A stretch of DNA of 64,000 nucleotides. Source: an uncultured beta proteobacterium (GTDB lineage Bacteria; Pseudomonadota; Gammaproteobacteria; Burkholderiales; Burkholderiaceae). Position numbers and translations under genes: made by a program. The notes under the pieces are model-generated. The model saw only the letters and a program-made list of their open reading frames with translations, searched no databases and was not told the origin of the DNA. Below, one piece after another: positions 1 through 7,748 of this stretch. Position 1 is the first letter of the stretch. Every line of letters begins with the position of its first letter. The stretch spans positions 87,384-151,383 of the forward strand of contig CAIJNI010000080.1 in the NCBI GenBank assembly GCA_903821995.1, in the 5' to 3' direction.

Positions 1-34
1 AAGTCATGGAGAAATAGTCGGGGAGATTAAATAT

Positions 35-1138
35 TTATTCTTCAGTTCCAACCAGCAAAGTAAGTTCCTCATTATCAGCAGAAAAAATTCTTAAGTTTTG
101 AGATGCTGATTCAAAGAAATCTCTAATACTTTTTTCTGATTGCACTTGATGCAAAATACGATGATCCGATAGCACTTGGCGCCAATGTCTTGCACCTGCT
201 AGCCCATACGCCAGCCCTAAAATATGACGGGTGATTGAACCAATATGAAACGGTTGATTTTTTTGTTGACACTCTCGATACCAGGATTGTGTATAAGTGA
301 TGATTTTTTCTTGTATTTCCAACCAAACATTCTCATTGAGAAAATATCCATAATCTTTGCCGCCTGATTGAATCAATCTATCCCAACCAATAAGAATTGC
401 AGGATGATGATAAGCGGCTCTACCAATCATGAATCCATCAAAATCATCCCAATGTCGTGCTATATCTGCATTATTTTCTAATCCACCATTTAATATCACC
501 TTAAAATCCGGAAAATCTTTCTTAACATCTAATCTCAGTTGTTTAGCAACTTCATACCTCAATGGCGGAACTGTCCGATTTTCTTTTGGAGACAATCCTT
601 TTAAAATTGCATTACGTGCGTGAATCGTTACCTGAGATGCACCCATTTCAGCAACTTTCAAAATAAAATTTAAAACAAATTGATAATCCTGGATATTTTC
701 TGCCGGATTCATCTCATCCAAACCTAGTCGGTGCTTGACAGATATCGGAATATCAGTCGCTTCTTTCATTGCTTTGACACAAGTAGCAACTAACTCGGGT
801 TCTCGCATCAAACACGCACCAAATGATCCTCGCTGAACACGCTCAGACGGGCAACCGCAATTAAGGTCGATTTGGTCGTAACCCCACTGTTGACCAATAC
901 TTGCAGCTTTTGCTATATCTTCAGGTTCACTCCCCCCTAGTTGAAGGACTACAGGGTGTTCGTTTTTGTCAAAATCTAAGTGTCTTGCTTTATCACCAAA
1001 GATAATTGCTCCAGAATTAACCATTTCTGTGTACAAAATGGCCTCTTTGCTCAATATCCTATGAAAAGATCGGCAATGCCTATCAGACCATTCCATCATA
1101 GGTGCAACGCAGAGAATCTTAAATGTGTGATTTATCAT
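35..1138 (-). CDS. dusA: tRNA-dihydrouridine(20/20a) synthase DusA
   Basis: This FMN enzyme reduces uridine 20/20a in the D-loop of tRNA using NADPH. The 367-residue protein has the Dus TIM-barrel signature: APMMEWSDRHCR near residues 12-23, the LNCGCPSERVQRGSFGACL block at about 92-110 with the catalytic Cys at about 109, an SVKHRLG segment, and a C-terminal MIGRAAYHHP phosphate-binding motif. Length and the GACLM motif fit DusA better than DusB or DusC. The ATG start has no obvious Shine-Dalgarno sequence, and the reading frame of a possible small upstream ORF overlaps it by 20 bases. It is transcribed away from the Bug operon that follows. Confidence 0.95.
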   Translation of the reverse strand: MINHTFKILCVAPMMEWSDRHCRSFHRILSKEAILYTEMVNSGAIIFGDKARHLDFDKNEHPVVLQLGGSEPEDIAKAASIGQQWGYDQIDLNCGCPSERVQRGSFGACLMREPELVATCVKAMKEATDIPISVKHRLGLDEMNPAENIQDYQFVLNFILKVAEMGASQVTIHARNAILKGLSPKENRTVPPLRYEVAKQLRLDVKKDFPDFKVILNGGLENNADIARHWDDFDGFMIGRAAYHHPAILIGWDRLIQSGGKDYGYFLNENVWLEIQEKIITYTQSWYRECQQKNQPFHIGSITRHILGLAYGLAGARHWRQVLSDHRILHQVQSEKSIRDFFESASQNLRIFSADNEELTLLVGTEE

Positions 1139-1313
1139 AAATAATACAATGTACTGATAACAAGCTAAGCAACAGAAATTTGCCTTTCAAGACCATTTTA
1201 CAGAGAGTTATACCAAGTGTTTCTATTATGACAACCAGATTCATAGCAATAACTTTTAAAAGCTTAAAATAACTCATAGAATCGGCAATTTCCTGTCTTA
1301 ACTCGCTATTCAT
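1119..1313 (-). CDS. possible small hydrophobic protein upstream of dusA
   Basis: A 64-residue open frame with a central hydrophobic stretch (about residues 18-52) that could span the membrane. Its ATG follows an AGGA Shine-Dalgarno sequence with 7-base spacing, inside the GAGGATCCTC palindrome that also serves the divergent Bug gene. It overlaps the start of dusA by 20 bases, so it could couple translation to dusA, which lacks its own good ribosome site. No family is recognised. The hydrophobicity may simply reflect AT-rich upstream DNA, so it could be spurious. Confidence 0.25.
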   Translation of the reverse strand: MNSELRQEIADSMSYFKLLKVIAMNLVVIIETLGITLCKMVLKGKFLLLSLLSVHCIIYDKSHI

Positions 1314-1325
1314 AATAGGATCCTC

Positions 1326-2333
1326 ATGAAACCCAAATTGTTGTCATTTAGTTTAATTATCCATTTACTCATCTCTTGTGTTTGTGGCCTAATTTCATTC
1401 TCAAGCTTCTCTCAAAGTTCTGAATCAAAATTTCCAGAAAAACCGATTACTATCGTTGTTGCATATGCACCTGGAGGTCAAGGTGATGTTTTTGCAAGAT
1501 TAATTAGCGAACGACTCACCTCTAAATGGGGCGTATCTGTGATTGTTGATAATAAACCAGGTGCAAGCGGGATGATTGGCACACGCTATGTAGTAGCTGC
1601 CAAACCTGATGGCTATGTACTCTTACTTGCACAAACTGGTGAAATCTCAATTAATCCTTGGGTCATGAAAAACTTAGGATATAACCCCAGTAAAGATCTC
1701 AAACCTATTGTGTTGGTTGGTGATGCACCCCTCGTTATGTCAGTTGCTACAGGTAGTAAATTTAAAAATATATCTGAAGTGATGTCTTTTGCAAAAATGA
1801 ATCCTAATAGTCTGAGCTATGCATCATCAGGTACGGCCACTCCAGGTCATCTGTGTGCCGCAGCTCTCGATTTATATCTAAATGGCCACTTCACTCATGT
1901 TCCCTACAAAGGAGCCGGCCCTGCCACGACTGATTTACTCGGAGATCAGGTTGATTTTTTCTTCTCAAGTGCTGCTGGCATCATGCCACATATCAACTCT
2001 GGGAAAGTCAGAGGACTTGCAGTTTCAACCAAAAAGAGAATTTCAGCATTAGCACAAACTCCCACAGTAGCAGAAAGCGGAATACCTAATTTTAGTTTTA
2101 GTCTCTGGGGTGGATTATTTGCTCCTGCTGGCACCCCGAGTAGCATCGTAGAAAAAATAAACACTGCAGTCAATGAAATATTACAAGAGACGGAAATAAA
2201 AAATAGACTTGAAAGAGACGGCGTTCTATCGCAAAAAAATAGCGTCATTGAATTTTCTGAATTTGTAAACCAAGAATCTAAAAAATATGAAGAACTCGTT
2301 AAGACCACTGGGATCAAAAGTGAAGCAAATTAA
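1326..2333 (+). CDS. Bug/TctC-family periplasmic solute-binding protein
   Basis: This is the periplasmic receptor of a tripartite tricarboxylate transporter; the family usually binds carboxylates. A signal peptide covers about residues 1-31. The mature domain has the Bug ligand loop PITIVVAYAPGGQGD of full length, the VDNKPGASGMIGTRYVV block, the THVPYKGAGPATTDLLGDQVD block and the C-terminal KTTGIK end. Length 335 is typical. It starts an apparent operon with a beta-decarboxylating dehydrogenase and an amidohydrolase, which suggests its ligand is a hydroxy- or pyrone-dicarboxylate. No TctA or TctB membrane gene is nearby. The exact ligand cannot be read from sequence. Confidence 0.93.
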   Translation: MKPKLLSFSLIIHLLISCVCGLISFSSFSQSSESKFPEKPITIVVAYAPGGQGDVFARLISERLTSKWGVSVIVDNKPGASGMIGTRYVVAAKPDGYVLLLAQTGEISINPWVMKNLGYNPSKDLKPIVLVGDAPLVMSVATGSKFKNISEVMSFAKMNPNSLSYASSGTATPGHLCAAALDLYLNGHFTHVPYKGAGPATTDLLGDQVDFFFSSAAGIMPHINSGKVRGLAVSTKKRISALAQTPTVAESGIPNFSFSLWGGLFAPAGTPSSIVEKINTAVNEILQETEIKNRLERDGVLSQKNSVIEFSEFVNQESKKYEELVKTTGIKSEAN

Positions 2334-2375
2334 ATTCCCCCTCCCTGTAAATTTCGTGAATTAAGGAAATAAAGT

Positions 2376-3449
2376 ATGCATATGATTATCTTGCCAGGAG
2401 ATGGTATTGGTCCTGAAACAATGGCAGTTACAACCCAAGTAATTGAGGCATCATCCAAACTATTTAATCTAGGTATAACACTAGATCATGATCTTGCTGG
2501 TCATGATAGTCTTAGCAAATATGGAACAACAGTCAGGCCAGAGCTTTTAGAAAAAGTTAAAAAAGCAGACGGACTGATGTTGGGCCCCATGTCTACTTTT
2601 GATTTTAAGGATGAGTCGAAGGGAGAGATCAACCCCTCTAAGTTTTTTCGTAAAAGCCTTGACCTATTCGCAAATATTAGACCGGCAAGAACCTACCAAG
2701 GTATCCCAGCACGACTTGGAGAATTTGATCTTATTGTAGTTCGAGAGAACACAGAAGGATTCTATTCTGACCGAAATGTCGAATCTGGCGGTAGTGAAAT
2801 GCTCATTACCCCCGAAGTTGTTATTTCTCTTCGACGGATTACATTGCTGTGTTGTGAGCGTATCGCTAGAGCGGCATTTGAACTTGCGATGACCCGCAAA
2901 AAACATGTCACTATAGTTCATAAAGCAAATGTTTTAAAAATTGGAGACGGCATGTTCATCGATGCCTGCCACCGTATTGGAAAAGATTTCCCAGAAGTTC
3001 AAATCGATGATTTTATTGTGGATGCGATGATGGCTCACGTTGTCCGTCACCCAGCAATATTTGATGTTATCGTCACTACTAATATGTTTGGGGATATTTT
3101 GTCTGATTTAACCGCTGAGTTATCAGGTAGCCTTGGTCTAGGGGGTTCATTAAATGCCGGAAAAGAATACGCAATGGGTCAGGCTGCACATGGCTCAGCT
3201 CCAGATATCGCTGGTAAAAATATTGCTAATCCATTTTCGTCAGTATCCTCAGCGTCCCAATTACTAAAATGGTTTGGATCTCGCACACAACAAGATCGTT
3301 ATATCACAGCTTCAAACCACATTAATCAATGTATTGCCCTTGCCATTTCATCTGGTCAAACAACTCGGGATATTGGGGGCAATTTAGGGACTCAAGAAAC
3401 AGGTCATACACTTGTGAAATTGTTGCAACAAACTAAAATAGTAGTGTGA
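2376..3449 (+). CDS. isocitrate/isopropylmalate dehydrogenase-family enzyme (tartrate/isopropylmalate DH-like)
   Basis: An NAD-dependent beta-decarboxylating dehydrogenase of 357 residues acting on a 2-hydroxy or 3-alkylmalate type acid. Visible motifs are the N-terminal ILPGDGIGPE, the substrate Arg region NIRPAR, VVRENTEGFY, the catalytic Lys in HKANVLKIGDG, the metal Asp pair in TTNMFGDILSDLTAEL, and the cofactor segment HGSAPDIAGKNIANP. No leuB partners (leuC, leuD) are present, so a catabolic role is likelier than leucine synthesis. The start has an AAGGAAA ribosome site. It overlaps the next gene by four bases (GTGA), a sign of tight coupling. Specificity is unresolved: tartrate, homoisocitrate and isopropylmalate are all possible. 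Confidence 0.85.
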   Translation: MHMIILPGDGIGPETMAVTTQVIEASSKLFNLGITLDHDLAGHDSLSKYGTTVRPELLEKVKKADGLMLGPMSTFDFKDESKGEINPSKFFRKSLDLFANIRPARTYQGIPARLGEFDLIVVRENTEGFYSDRNVESGGSEMLITPEVVISLRRITLLCCERIARAAFELAMTRKKHVTIVHKANVLKIGDGMFIDACHRIGKDFPEVQIDDFIVDAMMAHVVRHPAIFDVIVTTNMFGDILSDLTAELSGSLGLGGSLNAGKEYAMGQAAHGSAPDIAGKNIANPFSSVSSASQLLKWFGSRTQQDRYITASNHINQCIALAISSGQTTRDIGGNLGTQETGHTLVKLLQQTKIVV

Positions 3450-4402
3450 ATATTATCCTGTCGACTTCAACACTACCGCAAGGTTCGTGTGACAGCCATG
3501 TCCATATTTTTGGTCACCTTGATCAATATCCGATGGCACTAGACAGAACATATACACCAATCGAAGCAAGTGTTCGGGACTTACAGAACCACTTAAAAAG
3601 TTTAGATTTAACTCGAACTGTGTTGATTCAACCAAGTGTTTATGGTGAAGATAACCGTTGTATGATTACTGCACTCGCCGAATTAAAAGATACTGCGAGA
3701 GGAGTTGCTGTTCTTCCTATTGGGATTGGTTTTGAGGAATTAGCTCACTTTCATATTCATCGAGTTCGAGGCGTCCGCTTAAACATTGCAAGTAGACATA
3801 ATCCACAAGATCCTTGGACTGTTAGCAAACTTCAACAAGAAATCTCATCTTGGACTGAGAAGCTATCGGCAATGTCAAAATCCTCTTTAACGATAGAATA
3901 TGACAAAACTACGATCACTTGCCCATGGCATATTCAGGTATTTTGTGAACCAAGTCTTCTTACAGAAGCCTTTTTACCAATGCTTCAAAATTCAACTAAG
4001 CTCGTTATTGACCATGTTGGACTAATGACACCAGAGAATTTACGTCAAAGCAAAATGATCGATCAATTACTTAAGATCTTAGTCGATGGCCAACATTTTA
4101 TGAAACTATCAGCTTCCTATCGACTTCAGTGTATTTCTGAGAGAGAAAGTAATAATCTGTCTGCCTTTGTAAATTTGTTAACTTCTGCTTGTCCAGATCA
4201 GTTACTTTGGGCAAGTGACTGGCCTCATACCAACCTCATCAAAGATAAAAGTCCTTTAGAAGAAATTCCATTTCGAAATATTTCTAAAAAAAGACTTCAA
4301 GAAGAATTGTTTGAATGGCTAGCGACCGAGGATTTGGTCCAAAAAATTATGGTCAAAAATCCAGAAAAAATTTATGGTTTTAAAGAAATCCAAACAAGCT
4401 AG
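3446..4402 (+). CDS. amidohydrolase of the 2-pyrone-4,6-dicarboxylate lactonase-like group
   Basis: A 318-residue metal-dependent amidohydrolase (COG3618-like). An N-terminal DSHVHIFG gives the HxH metal site of the family and a C-terminal LLWASDWPH supplies the conserved Asp. Both are typical of LigI-type lactonases and related decarboxylases. It begins with GTG overlapping the upstream stop, so it is translationally coupled to the dehydrogenase and Bug genes. Together they form a small carboxylate uptake and degradation operon. About 50 residues between 145 and 170 are unusual for LigI, so lactonase activity on pyrone dicarboxylate itself is not assured. Confidence 0.82.
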   Translation: MNIILSTSTLPQGSCDSHVHIFGHLDQYPMALDRTYTPIEASVRDLQNHLKSLDLTRTVLIQPSVYGEDNRCMITALAELKDTARGVAVLPIGIGFEELAHFHIHRVRGVRLNIASRHNPQDPWTVSKLQQEISSWTEKLSAMSKSSLTIEYDKTTITCPWHIQVFCEPSLLTEAFLPMLQNSTKLVIDHVGLMTPENLRQSKMIDQLLKILVDGQHFMKLSASYRLQCISERESNNLSAFVNLLTSACPDQLLWASDWPHTNLIKDKSPLEEIPFRNISKKRLQEELFEWLATEDLVQKIMVKNPEKIYGFKEIQTS

Positions 4403-4428
4403 AAAAAGAGCGTTTGCCCCTTTTTCTA
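4400..4428. terminator. AT-rich hairpin between convergent genes
   Basis: TAGAAAAAG pairs perfectly with CTTTTTCTA across an 11-base loop. The left arm includes the stop codon of the amidohydrolase gene. The hairpin sits between two convergent genes and could end transcription from both sides, but the stem is weak. Confidence 0.4.
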
Positions 4429-4439
4429 TTGTTCACGGT

Positions 4440-5600
4440 TTACTGAATAACACCTTTTGAATCTGCCGAGTAATAACCGCTATCTTTTCCATTAATTGTG
4501 CCGTATTTAAACCACTCTTTTGTCGCTTTAAATACCACAGGACGTTGTCTTTCATATTGCAAATAATGCGAACCACAGGCAACCTTTAGAAAAGCTTTTT
4601 TCTCTACGGTTAACGCTTTCCAAGCATCATGTCTTGCCTCAAAATTATCAAATTCACCTAACAAAATTAAAGTTGGCGCCTTAATTTTAGGAACATTCTC
4701 TCTCCATCCGTAATTCATTCGATTGGGCGCACGCATAACTCCTCCTGGAATCCAGTTAGCGCCAGCACCTTCAACGAGCATTAATTCTCGCCACATCACA
4801 TCACGAATATCGGCATCATCAATTTGATCACTACATTTAACATCTGCCATCCATCGCTCACCTTCTAAACGCTCGCGCGTCTGTAGTAAAACAGGTGATC
4901 CTGGCTCTGGAAATGTGACTGGAGGTTTGTCATTTTCAAAAAATGGTGCTGGCGCCAAAAATACAATACGCTTAACCATCTCAGGATGCTGAGCAGCAAA
5001 TCCCCCAATTCGAGGTGTACCTGTAGACCACCCTACTAAATTGATTTTATCTACGCCTCTTATTTTTCGAATGTATCTGACTGCCGCCTCCACTTCGTCC
5101 CATTCAGTTTGACTTGAAACTAATTTATATGGGTAATGAGGAGCACAGGGGGCCTTTAAAATGTGTGGGATTAGGATTGATTGCTGCTTTGGATCAACAT
5201 TACATGGGTCATCCATATAGGGTCTTGGAGAGCTGCCATATGCCGTCATAGTGAGTGCAAATGTATCAAAGCCATCTTTGGCTAAATTAGCCATCCAGGA
5301 AAAATCTTTGTGGTTAAGATCATACGCAACTGTTGAAGGTGAGAAACCACCATGGACAAATAAGACCACCTCAGGCTTGGTCCCCTTGGCGGTATTTTTT
5401 TGAGTACTTTCTAAAACTCTTTCGCGCAAATGAAGACCTACTATTTGATCTTTATTTGCAGGTACTGTAGATACATAGGGAATGAATGTGTCTATGGATA
5501 AAACTTTATCTTTGTCCTGAGCTTGAGCTTGAGCTTGAGCTAAAGAAAATAGCCCATTTAAAAATAAAATTAACCCCAAAAATGAACCTTTAATATACAT
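4440..5600 (-). CDS. secreted alpha/beta-hydrolase
   Basis: A 386-residue hydrolase with a signal peptide (hydrophobic core at about residues 6-20) followed by a low-complexity AQAQAQAQ run encoded by a GAGCTT hexanucleotide repeat. The alpha/beta-hydrolase core shows an oxyanion HGG at about 83-85, the nucleophile elbow GWSTG with Ser at about 192, the acid loop LLGEFDNF and a C-terminal CGSHYLQYE with the likely catalytic His. It probably cleaves an ester or amide in the periplasm. It stands alone on the minus strand, converging on the amidohydrolase operon. Substrate unknown. Confidence 0.8.
   Translation of the reverse strand: MYIKGSFLGLILFLNGLFSLAQAQAQAQDKDKVLSIDTFIPYVSTVPANKDQIVGLHLRERVLESTQKNTAKGTKPEVVLFVHGGFSPSTVAYDLNHKDFSWMANLAKDGFDTFALTMTAYGSSPRPYMDDPCNVDPKQQSILIPHILKAPCAPHYPYKLVSSQTEWDEVEAAVRYIRKIRGVDKINLVGWSTGTPRIGGFAAQHPEMVKRIVFLAPAPFFENDKPPVTFPEPGSPVLLQTRERLEGERWMADVKCSDQIDDADIRDVMWRELMLVEGAGANWIPGGVMRAPNRMNYGWRENVPKIKAPTLILLGEFDNFEARHDAWKALTVEKKAFLKVACGSHYLQYERQRPVVFKATKEWFKYGTINGKDSGYYSADSKGVIQ
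5519..5542. repeat. GAGCTT hexanucleotide tandem repeat (nearly four copies)
   Basis: Three perfect GAGCTT units plus a fourth ending in GAGCTA. Read on the minus strand it encodes alternating Ala-Gln just after the signal peptide core of the secreted hydrolase. The 6-base unit keeps the frame, so copy-number change would alter only linker length. Confidence 0.85.
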
Positions 5601-5768
5601 AGTCTGCCTCGAAATTTGTTCGCCTAAAGTGTTGCAAGCTCTATAATCAATTTAATCCTCATCATAGTAGAGGTCAAGTTGTTCACTAATTAATCAAGAA
5701 ATAATGGGGTATATCCCTATGAGAATTAATGAATTTTTTCTATCAAAAGTAAATACTCTATAAAGGCT

Positions 5769-6680
5769 TTACCAAGACAATAAAATAAGCATCCCCACCA
5801 CAATTAATATAATTCCAATATTTTCGTTACGATTACTTTTAGTAAGAAATACCCGCCATGTCAAAATTTGCGCAAATAAGATTTCAACGAGACCTAAAGT
5901 CCTCACATTTGCTGCTATCGTGAGTGCAAATCCAATAAACCAAAATTGTGAGGCGCATGCGCCTAATAATCCACCCCAAATTGATATGCGCCAAGCTTTC
6001 AAACAACCAAGTAATGCTTCTCGCCGAAACATGATCATCCATATAGTCAAAATGAGTGCCTGAGTACCAAGGCCAAAAACTAAAGCCCAAGAAGCATGTG
6101 CTAAAAAATTACTGCCATGTAATGACAAAATTGCACCTCTAAAATCTACTGCCGCGATTGCAAAAGATGTCCCAGCTAATATTCCCATTGCAATAGATTT
6201 TAAATGGTGAAGATTTTTTTCCTCTTGAGCTAGTGGTGGCCTAATCATTAATAAAACACCCACTGTCGAAATCATAATCGCGATGACAGCTGCAATCGAC
6301 AAGTGCTCTCCTAGAACAATGACGCCGAATAATGCAACCTGTAAAGGTTCAGTTTTAGTCCAAGCTGTAACCACCACAAAAGCCCTTTGACGCATGGCTC
6401 CTAACATTAGTGCTGTACCTATAATTTGAGCTACTGCGCCAATACAAATATAAATAAAAAATGACACATCCATCTGTGGAATATCTGACCCCGTTAACCA
6501 AAGGACAATAGCGACAAATACAATAGCAAATGGAAATCCATACAAGAAACGTACCTGGGTTGCACCAATAGTTCCTAGCTTCTCTGTTAATCCTCGTTGT
6601 ATTGCATTACGTCCGGCCTGGCACGCAGCGGCAATTAGCGTTGCAGGTATCCATAACCAAGTCAATTCTTGTGCGTTCAA
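5769..6680 (-). CDS. EamA/DMT-family inner-membrane transporter
   Basis: A 303-residue polytopic protein with about ten predicted membrane segments arranged as two EamA halves. The first half begins near residue 10 and the second near 165. The repeated family pattern is visible in VTAWTKTEPLQVALFGVIVLGE at the end of the first half and LGLVEILFAQILTW at the end of the second. Members export amino acids, metabolites or drugs. No neighbour indicates a substrate. It is monocistronic and divergent from the small ORF at 6859. Confidence 0.88.
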   Translation of the reverse strand: MNAQELTWLWIPATLIAAACQAGRNAIQRGLTEKLGTIGATQVRFLYGFPFAIVFVAIVLWLTGSDIPQMDVSFFIYICIGAVAQIIGTALMLGAMRQRAFVVVTAWTKTEPLQVALFGVIVLGEHLSIAAVIAIMISTVGVLLMIRPPLAQEEKNLHHLKSIAMGILAGTSFAIAAVDFRGAILSLHGSNFLAHASWALVFGLGTQALILTIWMIMFRREALLGCLKAWRISIWGGLLGACASQFWFIGFALTIAANVRTLGLVEILFAQILTWRVFLTKSNRNENIGIILIVVGMLILLSW

Positions 6681-6858
6681 TTGCGTCCCATCAATTTATA
6701 AATATCCTATGATACAAACCAATTCCATTTATGTTCAAAAAGTGACTCTATCATCCACTTTTGACGATTTATACCCTTTTCTAAATATTTACACTTCATT
6801 TACTTATAAATATTAGAATAATATCTGAGGAATTCAATAAAAATATAGGGAGAGATCA

Positions 6859-7053
6859 ATGAATCAAAAAGTGAAGTCTCAACTTAACCGAAATAAAAAA
6901 CAAGAAATTGAGGCAATCTCAATAGATCAATCTTCAAACATTCTGGAAGGACAAAATAATTACAAAAATAAACCTGCAATGATTACAGGTCATGGGACAG
7001 GCGTCGGAAATCCATACCAACATTTGGGAAAGATGACTCCCAATCAAAGATAA
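6859..7053 (+). CDS. small hypothetical protein (64 residues)
   Basis: A short, polar, Lys- and Asn-rich ORF with a good ribosome site (AGGGAGAG ahead of ATG). The N-terminal half is basic; the C-terminal half is richer in Gly and Pro and ends HLGKMTPNQR. No signal peptide, membrane segment or known family is visible. It converges on the XRE gene at 7069 with a 15-base gap. The ribosome site and position between the exporter and the XRE pair favour a real gene, but function is unknown. Confidence 0.5.
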   Translation: MNQKVKSQLNRNKKQEIEAISIDQSSNILEGQNNYKNKPAMITGHGTGVGNPYQHLGKMTPNQR

Positions 7054-7068
7054 TTAAATACAACTGTT

Positions 7069-7296
7069 TTATTTTGGAGAAAATAAAGTATCAAGCTCAC
7101 TAGATAATTCAAGTAAATCAAGAACCTTAATAAGTGTTGCCATAGGCACTTGCTGACCAGATTCAATCATCGTCATCATTGAAGAACTTACACCAATTTG
7201 CAGAGCAATATCAGTGTTATTGATAGCTTTTTCCCTTTTAGTAAGGATGATTTTTTGACCTAATTTTGAAAGATTTTGTTGAAGTAGGAGCGACAC
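7069..7296 (-). CDS. small XRE-family helix-turn-helix regulator (first of pair)
   Basis: A 75-residue protein consisting almost only of an HTH_3 domain. The helix-turn-helix is NTDIALQIGVSSSMMTMIESG followed by QVPMATLIKVLDLLEL. It starts with GTG after an AGGA site at 5-base spacing. It resembles the XRE protein encoded immediately upstream (7393-7647) along its whole length, including the NTDI, GVS and LFSP blocks, so the two are tandem duplicates. No toxin gene lies alongside, so this is not an evident toxin-antitoxin pair. It probably autoregulates or controls neighbours. Confidence 0.8.
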   Translation of the reverse strand: MSLLLQQNLSKLGQKIILTKREKAINNTDIALQIGVSSSMMTMIESGQQVPMATLIKVLDLLELSSELDTLFSPK

Positions 7297-7392
7297 TCTA
7301 ATCCTAAATATTATTAATATTATTTATTTTAAGCCAACTCATGTCGTCTTGCAAAAATGTTATTAAAGACTTTAGATGTAAACTCACCTGAC

Positions 7393-7647
7393 TTAGGTGG
7401 TTGGATTATCGTCAATATAGATAGGTCTTGGACTGAATAAGTCAATTAAATCATCTCTTAGGCCAAGAAACTCCACAACTTTTATCAATTGCTCCATAGG
7501 AACGTTCTCCCCACCTTCTATTTTTATAAGAGTAGAAGGACTAACTCCTAACTGAAAGGAGATATCGGTGTTTGTAAAACCCAGAGCTTTTTTAGCAACC
7601 CGTACTTTGGTTCCTAATCTAATCAAACTCTGCTGTGTGTAGTCCAT
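7393..7647 (-). CDS. small XRE-family helix-turn-helix regulator (second of pair)
   Basis: An 84-residue HTH_3 protein, paralogous to the adjacent one. The motif is NTDISFQLGVSPSTLIKIEGG with ENVPMEQLIKVVEFLGL after it. Its C-terminal tail (LFSPRPIYIDDNPTT) is nine residues longer than its twin's. The 96-base gap between the two genes and the good TTAGGT site ahead of the downstream GTG allow either one transcript or two. It is divergent from the amidase gene and could control it. Confidence 0.8.
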   Translation of the reverse strand: MDYTQQSLIRLGTKVRVAKKALGFTNTDISFQLGVSPSTLIKIEGGENVPMEQLIKVVEFLGLRDDLIDLFSPRPIYIDDNPTT

Positions 7648-7748
7648 TTATACCTAACTTTTGAAAAATCATTAAAATCAGTAACTAATCTTCATTTTAG
7701 AAGATTTTTTACTAATTGCATACCTAAACCTAAAATCAAAGGCATCCA

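Noticed and set aside
1946..2317. Minus-strand ORF of 123 residues
   Set aside because: It is the mirror of a conserved Bug coding sequence and has no promoter or ribosome site.
7069..7647. Type II toxin-antitoxin system
   Set aside because: Both proteins are XRE regulators of antitoxin size, but neither flank encodes a toxin-like protein.
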